This document shows positions 55,111 to 64,000 of a stretch of 64,000 bases of DNA, piece by piece. The position numbers and the translations under genes are program-made. The notes under the pieces were generated by a model. That model was not told where the DNA came from. It did no database searches and saw only the letters and a list, made by a program, of their open reading frames with translations. Within the stretch, counting starts at the first letter, position 1. Each line of letters opens with the position of its first letter. Source of the DNA: Sphingopyxis fribergensis (GTDB lineage Bacteria; Pseudomonadota; Alphaproteobacteria; Sphingomonadales; Sphingomonadaceae); contig NZ_CP009122.1 in NCBI RefSeq assembly GCF_000803645.1, positions 3,696,501 to 3,760,500 of the forward strand, in the 5' to 3' direction.

Positions 55111-56391
55111 TCAATCGCCCGCTGGCCCCCTATAACCCGCTCCATAAACCGCCGCGCGAAAATCGCGGTGGAGCGTGCCGTCGTAGGGCATCGTCTGGAC
55201 GAAGAAGACCGCGGTCAGCTTATTCGCGGGATCGACCCAGAACAGCGTCGAGGCGGCGCCGTCCCAGAAAAATTCGCCGACCGCGCCGCGATTTTCGTCC
55301 GCCGTTTGCGGCGGCGATTTGCGGACCGCAAAGTCGAAGCCGAAACCGACCGCGCCCTTGCCCGGCAGCCACGCGCGTTCGGTAGTCGCCGGGTCGAGTT
55401 GGTCGGTCGCCATCAGCTTAACCGTCGAAGGTTTGAGGATACGCGCGCCGTCGAGCTCACCCTTGTTCAGCAGCATCCGCGCAAAGCACTGATAATCGTC
55501 GAGCGTCGAGGCGAGGCCGAAGCCGCCGGGGGTCAGCGCATTGTCGCGAAAATTGAGTTTCTGCGCCTCGATGGCATCCTGCTGAACCAGCTTGCCATCG
55601 TTCCTCTCGTTCATCGCGGCAAAGCGCGGGCGTTTCGCATCGGGCTGGCGCCATGCCGTGTCGGTCATTTTCAGCGGTTCGAAGATGTGCGTTCGGACAT
55701 AGGTGGCGAAAGCCTGGCCCGAGAGTTTTTCGACGAGCGCCGCCTGCACGTCGACCGCGATGCTATATTCCCACTGCATCCCCGGCTGGAACAGCAGCGG
55801 CACCGCGGCGAGCCGGCGGCTTGATTCGGCGAGTGTTATGTTGAGTGCGAGCGGTTCAGCCGCGACATAGGCGGCGTGCGCGGGGGTCGGCCCCGCGCCA
55901 TAAGCGAAGCCCGCGGTGTGGCGCAGGATGTCGCGCACGGTGATAGGGCGTTCGGCAGGCACATAGTGCGGCTGGCCCGCGGCATCCTTGCCCGCATAGA
56001 CGCGCATGTTCGCATATTCGGGCAGATATTGGGACAGCGGATCGTCGAGGCGGAACCTGCCCGCTTCCCACAATTGCATCAGCGCGACGCCGGTCACCGG
56101 CTTGGTCATCGAATAGATTTGCGCGATCGTGTCGCGGCGCATCGGACGCTTTGCGTCGCGGTCGGCCATGCCCGCCGCGCCGAAATAGACCTCGCGCCCA
56201 TCCCGCCAGATCAGCGCCGACGTCCCTGCGGCGCGGCCGTCGGCGATCATCGCTTTCAGCGCCGCGTCGATCCGCGCCTTGTCGATCGCCAGCGTTTCGG
56301 CGGGGGCGGTCTGCGCCTGCGCCGGCGGAGCGATTACCGCAAAGCCGCTGCTCGCCAATATCATCGCCAAGGCCATTCGTTTGCCGCGCAT
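55111..56391 (-). CDS. serine hydrolase, class C beta-lactamase / EstB-like, exported
   Basis: 426 residues from ATG at 56391. Signal peptide 1-26 (cleavage after AQA). Nucleophile motif SMTK (SxxK) in IAQIYSMTKPVTGVALMQLWEAG, the second motif tyrosine in QWEYSIAVDV, and FFWDGAASTLFWVDPANKLTAVFFVQ near the end. GFDFAV and GGFGLASTLDDY are typical of EstB-type esterases. Probably an esterase or peptidase rather than a resistance enzyme. Convergent with the TonB-like gene, 16 bp apart. Confidence 0.87.
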   Translation of the reverse strand: MRGKRMALAMILASSGFAVIAPPAQAQTAPAETLAIDKARIDAALKAMIADGRAAGTSALIWRDGREVYFGAAGMADRDAKRPMRRDTIAQIYSMTKPVTGVALMQLWEAGRFRLDDPLSQYLPEYANMRVYAGKDAAGQPHYVPAERPITVRDILRHTAGFAYGAGPTPAHAAYVAAEPLALNITLAESSRRLAAVPLLFQPGMQWEYSIAVDVQAALVEKLSGQAFATYVRTHIFEPLKMTDTAWRQPDAKRPRFAAMNERNDGKLVQQDAIEAQKLNFRDNALTPGGFGLASTLDDYQCFARMLLNKGELDGARILKPSTVKLMATDQLDPATTERAWLPGKGAVGFGFDFAVRKSPPQTADENRGAVGEFFWDGAASTLFWVDPANKLTAVFFVQTMPYDGTLHRDFRAAVYGAGYRGPAGD

Positions 56392-56498
56392 AAATCCCCC
56401 CCCTGCCCCGGCGCTGCGCCGTGTTTCGGATCGCATCCCATGCGATGCGATGCGCGCCGTCAACCATAGGATCGCTGAATAGGTCTGCGGCGCGCCCG

Positions 56499-57869
56499 CT
56501 ATTCGGTCGCGGAGGCTTCCGCGGGCGCCGTCTCCTCAGGTTCCTCGGCCGCGGTCAGGCTGCCGTTCTGGATCAGCCAGCGCGGATAGCCCGTCTGTAC
56601 CGCCGCCATGATGCGGTCGATCGCGGCCGCGACCTGCTCGCCCTCGGCCTCGCGGTCGCGCTGGACGATCACGCGGCGCGCCTGCGAATCTATCAGCACG
56701 CGGTCGCGCGGCACCAGTTCGCCGACCGTCAGCCCGGCGAGGATCGCGCGGCTGTCCTCTTCGCGCTGCTCGAGCGTCGCGAGGCGGCGATTGAGCTGCT
56801 CTTCGACCTGCACCGCGGCGTTGGTCTGCTGACGCAGTTGGACGATGCTGACGCGCGCCGCGCGATCGAGCTCACCACGAATTTTTGCGGCAAGCTCGGT
56901 GTCGAGCTTCGCAGCATAGCGATCGACGAGCACCACGCCGTCGACCGCAATCGCATCGCGCTCCATGCGGACGTTCAAGCTGTCGACACGGTCGCTCTCG
57001 CCCAGGAGCGAGCGGAGTTCGGTTTGCACGACCGAGCGCGCACGCACTTCGCCCGCGAGGCTGTTGAGCGTCAGCGCGAGCGGGATTGACAGAATGCCGA
57101 GTGTGACGATGATCCCCATGACCTGCATCGCGGTGTGCTGCGGGGTCAGCGACGGCCCGAATTTGTTGATGCGCGCGATGATCGTCGCGGCAAAGGCGAT
57201 GGCGAGCGTGTTGGTGAGGAACAGCAGCGCCGCGCCAACCGCGAAATCGAAGCGCCCGGTCGCGAGGCCAAAGCCGATCGTCGACAGCGGCGGGACCAGC
57301 GCGGTCGCGATCGCAACGCCGACCATCACCCCCGACAGCTTGCGCATGATCGCATAGACGCCGGCGATGCCGCCGACCACCGCGACGCCGAGGTCGAGCA
57401 GCGTCGGCTGCGTTCGGGCGCGCAGTTCGGGGGTGACGTCGCGGATCGGCGAGAGCCAGATGATGAACATAGCGACGATGATCGCGACCGCCATCCCCGC
57501 CGCCATCGTGACCAGCGAGCGCTTGATCAAATTGCTTTCGAGCGTCGCAAGGCCGAAGCCGACGCCCATGATGGGGCCGAGAAGCGGCGACACGAGCATC
57601 GCCCCGATGACCACGGCGGTCGAGCTTTGCAGCAGCCCGAGCGTGGCGATCGCCGCCGACAGCGTGATCAGCAGCAGGAATTTCTGGTTCAGCCGTGCAT
57701 CGCGCGCGACGCTCGCGAGGACGAGCGCGCGGCCGTGGACATCCTCCTCGGCCGCGCTCAGTTCGTCGTCATCGACTTCCCGGCCCGGTCCCGGCCGCGC
57801 GGACCGGCGACCACCGGCGCTAAACGGTGCGTCACCCAGTCCGGGCACTCCGGGATGATTGCCGGCCAT
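56499..57869 (-). CDS. DUF389 / TIGR00341 family membrane protein
   Basis: 456 residues. After an 80-residue basic and acidic N-terminus comes a six-helix membrane block with SSTAVVIGAMLVSPLLGPIMGVGFGLA, FIIWLSPIRDVTPELRARTQPTLLDLGVAVVGGIAGVYAIMRK and VGVAIATALVPPLSTIGFGLA, the DUF389 signature. A long C-terminal coiled-coil-rich domain (about 280-440) follows. Function not known; possibly a transporter or channel. Confidence 0.92.
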   Translation of the reverse strand: MAGNHPGVPGLGDAPFSAGGRRSARPGPGREVDDDELSAAEEDVHGRALVLASVARDARLNQKFLLLITLSAAIATLGLLQSSTAVVIGAMLVSPLLGPIMGVGFGLATLESNLIKRSLVTMAAGMAVAIIVAMFIIWLSPIRDVTPELRARTQPTLLDLGVAVVGGIAGVYAIMRKLSGVMVGVAIATALVPPLSTIGFGLATGRFDFAVGAALLFLTNTLAIAFAATIIARINKFGPSLTPQHTAMQVMGIIVTLGILSIPLALTLNSLAGEVRARSVVQTELRSLLGESDRVDSLNVRMERDAIAVDGVVLVDRYAAKLDTELAAKIRGELDRAARVSIVQLRQQTNAAVQVEEQLNRRLATLEQREEDSRAILAGLTVGELVPRDRVLIDSQARRVIVQRDREAEGEQVAAAIDRIMAAVQTGYPRWLIQNGSLTAAEEPEETAPAEASATE

Positions 57870-57881
57870 ATGGGCTGAGGG

Positions 57882-58811
57882 TTAGATCTTGCCGGTCAGT
57901 TCGGGCACGGCGCTGAACAGGTCAGCGACGAGGCCGAAGTCGGCGACCTGGAAGATCGGTGCGTCTTCATCCTTGTTGATCGCAACGATCGTCTTCGAAT
58001 CCTTCATGCCAGCGAGATGCTGGATCGCGCCCGAGATGCCGATCGCGAAATAGACCTGCGGCGCGACGATCTTGCCGGTCTGGCCGACCTGATAGTCGTT
58101 GGGGACATAGCCCGCATCGACCGCGGCGCGCGAAGCACCGAGCGCGGCGCCGAGCTTGTCGGCGAGCGGGACGATGACTTCCTCATATTTCTCGGATGAG
58201 CCGAGCGCACGGCCGCCCGACACGATGATCTTGGCCGAGGTGAGTTCGGGACGATCCTGCTTGGCGATTTCGGCGCCGACGAAGCTCGAGATACCGGCAT
58301 CGCTGCCGCCGCCGACGGCTTCGACCGTCCCCGAACCGCCCGAGGTCGCGGCCTTGTCGAACGCAGTGCCGCGCACGGTCAGAACCAGCTTCGCGTCCGA
58401 GCTTTCGACGGTCGCAATCGCGTTCCCGGCATAGATCGGGCGGGTGAAGGTCTTCGGACCTTCGACCGACAGGATTTCCGAAATCTGCATCACGTCGAGC
58501 AGGGCAGCAACGCGCGGCGCGATATTCTTGCCGGTGGTCGTCGCGGGCGCGAGGAAGGCGTCGTGGCTGCCCATCAGCTCAGCGACGAGCGGCGCGACAT
58601 TTTCGGGCAGATTATGATCGAAGGCGGCGTTGTCGGCGACATGCACCTTGCCGACGCCAGCGATCTGCGCGGCTTCCTTGGCAACCGCATCGACGCCGGA
58701 ACCGGCGACGAGCAGATGGACTTCGCCGAGCTTCGACGCGGCGGTGACCACCGCGAGCGTGGCGTCCTTGACGGCCTTGCCGTCATGTTCGACCCAAACC
58801 AGAGTTTTCAT
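57882..58811 (-). CDS. etfA: electron transfer flavoprotein alpha subunit
   Basis: 309 residues. FAD-binding C-terminal block [82 protein letters not shown] is diagnostic. Carries electrons from acyl-CoA dehydrogenases to ETF-ubiquinone oxidoreductase; fits the nearby acyl-CoA dehydrogenase. ATG overlaps the etfB stop (ATGA). Confidence 0.98.
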   Translation of the reverse strand: MKTLVWVEHDGKAVKDATLAVVTAASKLGEVHLLVAGSGVDAVAKEAAQIAGVGKVHVADNAAFDHNLPENVAPLVAELMGSHDAFLAPATTTGKNIAPRVAALLDVMQISEILSVEGPKTFTRPIYAGNAIATVESSDAKLVLTVRGTAFDKAATSGGSGTVEAVGGGSDAGISSFVGAEIAKQDRPELTSAKIIVSGGRALGSSEKYEEVIVPLADKLGAALGASRAAVDAGYVPNDYQVGQTGKIVAPQVYFAIGISGAIQHLAGMKDSKTIVAINKDEDAPIFQVADFGLVADLFSAVPELTGKI

Positions 58812-59557
58812 GAGTGCACTCCCAGCGCTTTCAGCTTGGCAACCAGTTCATCGACATCGGCGACCTTGACGCCCGCCGAGCGGACGGGCGGCTCCGAAAC
58901 CTTGACCACCTTGACCCGCGGAGCGGTGTCGACGCCGTAATCGGCGGGGGTCTTGGTATCGAGCGGCTTCGACTTCGCCTTCATGATATTCGGCAGCGAC
59001 GCATAGCGCGGCTCGTTCAGACGAAGGTCGGTGGTGACAATCGCGGGAAGCTTGAGCTTCACCGTTTCGAGGCCGCCGTCGACTTCGCGGGTGACGTTCA
59101 CGCTATCGCCCTCGACGTTCACCGCACTGGCAAAGGTGCCCTGCGCCCAGCCGGTCAGCGCAGCAAGCATCTGGCCGGTCTGGTTGTTGTCGTCGTCGAT
59201 CGCCTGCTTGCCGAGAATCACGAGGCCGGGCTGTTCGGCGTCGGCGATCGCCTTGAAGATCTTCGCGAGCGCGAGCGGCTCGACCGCATCGTCGGTCTGC
59301 ACGAGGATCGCGCGGTCGGCGCCCATCGCGAGCGCGGTGCGGAGCGTTTCCTGCGCCTTGGCCGGACCAACCGACACCGCGATGACCTCGGTCGCGACGC
59401 CCTTTTCCTTCAGGCGGATCGCTTCTTCGACACCGATCTCGTCGAACGGGTTCATCGACATTTTGACATTGGCGAGATCAACGCCCGTGCCGTCGGCCTT
59501 TACCCGCGGCTTCACGTTATAATCGAGCACCCGTTTCACGGGGACGAGGATTTTCAT
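58808..59557 (-). CDS. etfB: electron transfer flavoprotein beta subunit
   Basis: 249 residues, AMP-binding subunit. [49 protein letters not shown] and [30 protein letters not shown] are diagnostic. First gene of the pair; a composite repeat separates it from sucC. Confidence 0.98.
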   Translation of the reverse strand: MKILVPVKRVLDYNVKPRVKADGTGVDLANVKMSMNPFDEIGVEEAIRLKEKGVATEVIAVSVGPAKAQETLRTALAMGADRAILVQTDDAVEPLALAKIFKAIADAEQPGLVILGKQAIDDDNNQTGQMLAALTGWAQGTFASAVNVEGDSVNVTREVDGGLETVKLKLPAIVTTDLRLNEPRYASLPNIMKAKSKPLDTKTPADYGVDTAPRVKVVKVSEPPVRSAGVKVADVDELVAKLKALGVHS

Positions 59558-59627
59558 GGGCTCTTGGCTCCTCTCAGCAAATTGTGCACTGCGCCATAGT
59601 TGCGCTTTACGTAAACGTCAACCTTGA

Positions 59628-59784
59628 CCCTCTCCCCTTAGGGGAGAGGGATGCGCAGACTTGGCAGCTTGCTGCCTAGTCGTAGCTGGGTGAGGGCGTG
59701 AAACGTCACAGACCCTCACCAAGTCCGACTAGGGCCTTACGGCCCAAGTCTTCCTATCCTCTCCCCCAAGGGGAGAGGTTTAGC
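59628..59784. repeat. composite inverted repeat between sucC and etfB
   Basis: Two perfect hairpins of their own, CCCTCTCCCC-TTA-GGGGAGAGGG (59630-59652) and CCTCTCCCCCAAGGGGAGAGG (59759-59779), flank an inner region with pairing GGTGAGGG...CCCTCACC and GACTTGG...CAAGTC words. The outer units are also inverted with respect to each other. It starts in the upstream region of etfB and ends at the sucC stop, so it may end the sucC mRNA. Confidence 0.85.
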
Positions 59785-59785
59785 A

Positions 59786-60991
<1,206 letters not shown>

Positions 60992-61119
60992 GAGGTCTGC
61001 CGGGCCTTTCGACTCTGGAGCGGGGAGAAGTTTGGCGCCGCATAAGCACAAGTAGCGCGGCAAGGCTACCCCTGCGACGCCCAGAAAATCTTGGACTGCC
61101 GAAAGCGCAGGCTAAGTCG

Positions 61120-61431
61120 TTAGCGCAGCGCGCAAAGCGCCGCCGAACTGGTCGAGACGGTCAGTATCTCGGGATCCTTCAGCGCGCGGACCTTGCGAAA
61201 AAACTGATCGAGCGTCAGGTCGGTGACATGCTTGTCCTTGAGGCTGCTGAGCGCCGAGAGGCGGCGGAGCTGGAGCAGCGAAAGGCGGTCGACCATCCGC
61301 TCGGCCATGCACGCCGACATCGCCTTCGACAGGCCGGCGTTGTTGAGGCCAGTGCGCAGGCGTGTCTCGGGCGTCACGCATCCGGTGAGTGCGAGGGCGA
61401 GCAGCATGGGAAGCAGTAGAAATCGTTTCAT
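61120..61431 (-). CDS. hypothetical small lipoprotein
   Basis: 103 residues. Signal peptide with lipobox LTGC (C18, LALALTGCVTPETRLR). The rest is helical with conserved-looking NNAGLSKAMSACMAERMVDRLSLLQLRRL and a second cysteine, ending AALCALR. Similar small lipoproteins are seen in sphingomonads; no function can be assigned. Stands alone downstream of the beta-lactamase-type gene and a repeat. Confidence 0.78.
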   Translation of the reverse strand: MKRFLLLPMLLALALTGCVTPETRLRTGLNNAGLSKAMSACMAERMVDRLSLLQLRRLSALSSLKDKHVTDLTLDQFFRKVRALKDPEILTVSTSSAALCALR

Positions 61432-61470
61432 CGACTTGGCCTATAGTGAAGACGGCCATGAACCCCAAGG

Positions 61471-61588
61471 CCGTTTGTCCTGAAGAGACATTGAGCTTTT
61501 CGAAATGGCGTCTCGAAGGACACTGCCACACGCTGGCGCCCGCAAGGCGGGCCTTCGACTTCGCTCAGACCCGCCTCAGGACAAACGG
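61471..61588. repeat. palindromic repeat (CCGTTTGTCCTGA)
   Basis: Outer arms CCGTTTGTCCTGA and TCAGGACAAACGG are perfect. Inside are CGAAATGGCGTCTCGAAGG and GGGCCTTCGACTTCGCTCAG blocks with further pairing. It fills the gap between the lipoprotein start and the beta-lactamase stop. Confidence 0.88.
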
Positions 61589-61598
61589 ATGAAAATGC

Positions 61599-62756
61599 TT
61601 AGCGCCCGTGATATTCTGCGACGGCGCTTGACACCGACTGCATCAACGCCATGCGCGCGGGAATGCTCGAGGTGGTCGTACCCAGCATCACGACGATCGC
61701 ATAGCGGGTGCCGTCGGGTGCGGTGGCGATGCCGATATCATTATAGCCCGCAGTCATCCCACCCAGATTCTGCCCGGTCCCGGTCTTGTGCATGAATTTC
61801 CAGCCCGGCGGCAGTCCGGCCTTCAGCCGCCGTGGCCCGCTTCGCGTCCGGCTCATCACGTCTTGCAGATATTCGGTCGATTCGGGCGATAAAAGCGTTC
61901 CGCGCGCGAGCCGCGTCAGCGCGCTGGCGATCGCCGCGGGGCTGGCACCGTCGACCGGGTTGGCGAGATAATTGTCCATCGCTGTACGCCGTGTCGCGGC
62001 CGACAACTGCGCGCGCGCAGCCTCAAAATTGCGCCCGACCGAATAGCTTTGCTGCCAAGTGAGTCCAGCAGTCCCCGCCTGCAATAGCCGCTCGCCGGGG
62101 CCAAAACGGATTGAGCCCAGATCCTTTTTCGCGATGAAGGCGCGCACCGCATTGGGGCCGCCCACGGTGCGTAGCAGGCTGTCGTTCGCAAGATTGTCGC
62201 TGTGGGTGATCGCGGTCTCGATCAGGTCGCGGACGCTCATCGTCACCGACCCCTCGGCGCGCACGCGTGCCGCGAGCGGCTGGTGAAAGACCACCAGATC
62301 CTCGGGGCCGATGCGGACGCGCTGGTCCAGCGTCATCCGGCCTTGATCGACTGCGTCGAGCACAGCCAGCGTGACCCACAGCTTCGACACGCTTTGCTGC
62401 GGGAACAGGTCGCCGCCGCGCTGCGACAGCGCCCATTCGCCATCGATGCGCTGCACCGCGATGCCTGTCTTGCCGGGAAACGAGCGCCAGAGTTCATAGA
62501 TGCGGTCGTTGAGCCCGGCGGGGGCGCGGCGGAAGCCGGGGTCCAGCGGCCCCGCGGGGCGCGGCATCTGCGAGCGCACGGGCTGGCCGATCGGCACACT
62601 GACCGAACCCGCCGGACCCCGCACCGCCGCCTTCGGCTGCGCGGCGGGCTGCTGGCGCGGCTGCGGCACGATCGCAGCGCTGCTGACGCAGCCCGCCAGC
62701 ACCGCGGCGCTCATCGACACGGCGAGGAGCGGCCTGACCGATAATTTAACCTTCAT
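61599..62756 (-). CDS. class A beta-lactamase-like serine hydrolase, predicted lipoprotein
   Basis: 385 residues. Lipobox LAGC (C23) and a Pro/Ala-rich linker to about 80. All class A motifs are visible: S122xxK125 (SVSK), S186-D-N, E222 exactly 36 residues after that serine as in E166 of TEM-type enzymes, and K324-T-G. The omega-loop reads ERLLQ, with glutamine where class A enzymes have Asn170. The overall form is a membrane-anchored beta-lactamase or D,D-peptidase-like enzyme. Activity on antibiotics is not proven by sequence. Confidence 0.85.
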   Translation of the reverse strand: MKVKLSVRPLLAVSMSAAVLAGCVSSAAIVPQPRQQPAAQPKAAVRGPAGSVSVPIGQPVRSQMPRPAGPLDPGFRRAPAGLNDRIYELWRSFPGKTGIAVQRIDGEWALSQRGGDLFPQQSVSKLWVTLAVLDAVDQGRMTLDQRVRIGPEDLVVFHQPLAARVRAEGSVTMSVRDLIETAITHSDNLANDSLLRTVGGPNAVRAFIAKKDLGSIRFGPGERLLQAGTAGLTWQQSYSVGRNFEAARAQLSAATRRTAMDNYLANPVDGASPAAIASALTRLARGTLLSPESTEYLQDVMSRTRSGPRRLKAGLPPGWKFMHKTGTGQNLGGMTAGYNDIGIATAPDGTRYAIVVMLGTTTSSIPARMALMQSVSSAVAEYHGR

Positions 62757-62893
62757 TCAATCCCCGCATTTGCGACTTTTATATGGTCCCGACCCCATTC
62801 GGGCATTGTCTGCGTCTCGCAGGCGCGCGGGAGGGGCCAGCGATTTGCGGTGAATGATTCTTCTGCCGCGACCAATGGCGGGAACCCTTGGGT

Positions 62894-63556
62894 TCAGGGT
62901 GCCGGCTTCGCCCGCACCATATCGGGATAAAGCCGCTTCAAAGCCGCCAGCTTTGGCGCGTCCCACCGCAGGATATAACCGTTGGTCGGGTTGCGGCGCA
63001 TGAAATCCTGATGATTCGCCTCGGCGGGATAGAAACGCTTGTACGCCTCGACCGGCACGATGATCGGCTTGGCAAAATATTTGCCCTTGCCGATCTGCGC
63101 CAGATAGGCGGTCGCGACCCGCCGCTGGCTGGCGTCGAGCGGCACGATCGCGGCGCGATATTGCGTGCCGCTGTCGGGCCCCTGACGATTTTTCAGTGTC
63201 GGGTCGGCGACCACCGAAAACAGGATGCGGAGCAGGCTGCCATAGCTGACCTGCGAAGGGTCATAGACGATACGGACCGCCTCGGCATGCCCCGACTTGC
63301 CGTCGTGGGTCCGCTCATATTTGGCGGTCGCGGCGCTTCCGCCATGATAACCCGATTCGACCGAAATCACGCCTTTGACGTTGGAAAAGACGCCTTCGAC
63401 GCCCCAGAAGCAGCCGCCCGCGAGCACCGCCGTGGCGCGTTTCGCATTGACGACAGGATCGACGAGCGCGGCGGGCAGCTTGACGACGCTTTCGGCCTGC
63501 GCCGGGGTGCATTGCGCGACGATCGCGCCTGCCGCCAGCGCCGCGACGGCGCGCAA
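62894..63556 (-). CDS. msrA: peptide-methionine (S)-S-oxide reductase, exported
   Basis: 220 residues from TTG at 63556. That start gives a clean Sec signal peptide (MRAVAALAAGAIVAQCTPAQA, cleavage after AQA) and no ATG or GTG fits. Active-site AGGCFWGVEGVF (C49), YHGGSAATAKYERTHDGKSGHAEAVRIVYDP and DSGTQYRAAIVPLDASQ are diagnostic of MsrA. Reduces oxidised methionine in periplasmic proteins. The 35-codon membrane peptide gene ends 23 bases upstream, so msrA may be translated by coupling. A longer frame from ATG 63706 lacks a ribosome-binding site and clashes with that small gene. Confidence 0.88.
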   Translation of the reverse strand: MRAVAALAAGAIVAQCTPAQAESVVKLPAALVDPVVNAKRATAVLAGGCFWGVEGVFSNVKGVISVESGYHGGSAATAKYERTHDGKSGHAEAVRIVYDPSQVSYGSLLRILFSVVADPTLKNRQGPDSGTQYRAAIVPLDASQRRVATAYLAQIGKGKYFAKPIIVPVEAYKRFYPAEANHQDFMRRNPTNGYILRWDAPKLAALKRLYPDMVRAKPAP

Positions 63557-63579
63557 GGAAAGGCTATGCCGCAGCGGCG

Positions 63580-63687
63580 TTACGCCGGAAGCGGCAACGC
63601 CGGCTGATTGAGGACGATATAGGTCGCGCCAATCGCGAAGCCAGCGAGCATGGTGAGAAACCAGTCGGAGCGGAGCATGGAGAGCAT
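63580..63687 (-). CDS. 35-residue single-pass membrane peptide
   Basis: ATG at 63687 follows an AGAGG ribosome-binding site at the ideal distance. The translation is MLSMLRSDWFLTMLAGFAIGATYIVLNQPALPLPA, shown here in two parts: a basic-free hydrophilic start MLSMLRSDW and a hydrophobic helix FLTMLAGFAIGATYIV. Ends TAA at 63580. It is upstream of msrA and in a different frame from the msrA extension. Likely real but function unknown. Confidence 0.6.
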   Translation of the reverse strand: MLSMLRSDWFLTMLAGFAIGATYIVLNQPALPLPA

Positions 63688-63706
63688 GATAACCTCTTTT
63701 TTTCAT

Positions 63707-63925
63707 ATCTGTCAGTTCGCGGCCTGGACCGCTTTGGTTACACCGACGATATGGAGCGCCCCGACCAGCCGTGCAGTGATGTGAGTCACCCTAACGGAAA
63801 TGACTTACTATCCGGTGAACCGGGCGGTTAACCGCCGTTCAGGTTCAAATAGTCGCGGCCGCGGCGATTACAAGACCGATCGGTACAAAATAATCGTGCG
63901 CGAATAAATTTTTGTCGGGGAGGTG
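63707..63925. other. 219-bp intergenic region between aminotransferase and msrA unit
   Basis: No gene seen. Contains a perfect 14-bp palindrome GGCGGTTAACCGCC at 63823-63836, resembling the nhaA upstream palindrome, and an AT-rich stretch (CAAAATAATCGTGCGCGAAT) near 63885. The promoter of the small peptide gene and msrA should lie here, reading leftward. Confidence 0.55.
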
Positions 63926-64000
63926 TCAGCTAAGCGCAGCGCATGCCTGCTGGATACGCACGCAGGCTTCCTTCAGCACCGCTTCCGACGTCGCATAGGA
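63926..64000 (-). CDS. PLP-dependent aminotransferase (aspartate type), C-terminal end (cut by window edge)
   Basis: Last 24 codons and the stop TGA. The translation SYATSEAVLKEACVRIQQACAALS matches the C-terminus of alphaproteobacterial aspartate aminotransferases (fold type I), where R..SYATS precedes the final helix. Too short to fix the substrate. The start lies beyond the window. Confidence 0.65.
   Translation of the reverse strand, partial: SYATSEAVLKEACVRIQQACAALS

Noticed and set aside
62894..63706. Longer MsrA beginning at ATG 63706
   Set aside because: No ribosome-binding site, arginine- and histidine-rich leader before a perfect signal peptide, and overlap with a better-supported small gene in another frame.

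Overview
The window is GC-rich, gene-dense chromosomal DNA from an alphaproteobacterium, most likely a sphingomonad close to Sphingopyxis. That placement rests on the operon orders seen (bamD-recN-ligA, nusA-infB, truB-rpsO-pnp), on the many palindromic intergenic repeats typical of sphingomonads, and on general resemblance of the proteins. It is an inference, not a database result. I see no insertion sequence, prophage, CRISPR array, rRNA or tRNA. The window cuts two genes: a phenylalanine hydroxylase at the left edge and an aminotransferase at the right.

Layout. 1-7.7 kb (minus strand): a sterol-desaturase-like hydroxylase, then a tight run of a DUF2946-like secreted protein, a TonB-dependent receptor, a PepSY membrane protein, molybdate transporter modABC and phhA. 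7.8-14.5 kb (minus): bamD, a 265-bp branched palindrome, recN, then a 2OG-type oxygenase, a GNAT enzyme, an ABM monooxygenase and ligA, with overlapping stops and starts. 14.5-17.7 kb: a cyclophilin, an unknown membrane protein, an ArsR regulator with an SRPBCC partner under two matching operators, and a zinc-ribbon protein. 17.8-31.6 kb: the classical rimP-nusA-ylxR-infB-rbfA and truB-rpsO-pnp blocks, separated by tdk, an acetyltransferase, a DUF6491-like protein and a wax ester synthase/DGAT. 31.7-37.3 kb: chromate and Co/Ni-type transporters, a cold-shock gene with a long leader, a SleB-type hydrolase and a VOC protein. 37.4-43.5 kb (minus): HerA-like ATPase, TSUP exporter with TIGR02186 partner, and an NfrB-like glycosyltransferase with an outer-membrane-like partner.

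43.6-64 kb: nhaA with a DUF885 lipoprotein; a D-aminoacylase-like amidohydrolase overlapping an MDR oxidoreductase; a periplasmic methyltransferase-like protein and a YjdM/PhnA-type protein; an APH kinase (with a DUF6285-like tail) next to an acyl-CoA dehydrogenase, resembling the LvaA/B/C machinery for 4-hydroxyacids; a JmjC-type cupin; a TonB-C-terminal-like protein; two serine beta-lactamase-fold proteins; a DUF389 protein; etfBA; sucC; and msrA preceded by a 35-codon membrane peptide gene.

Most notable: the branched palindrome that embraces the recN ribosome-binding region, a palindromic repeat inserted in frame inside truB, the TonB receptor-PepSY-modABC arrangement, the fused LvaA/LvaB-like kinase, the shortened NfrAB-like pair, and an apparently leaderless autoregulated arsR.
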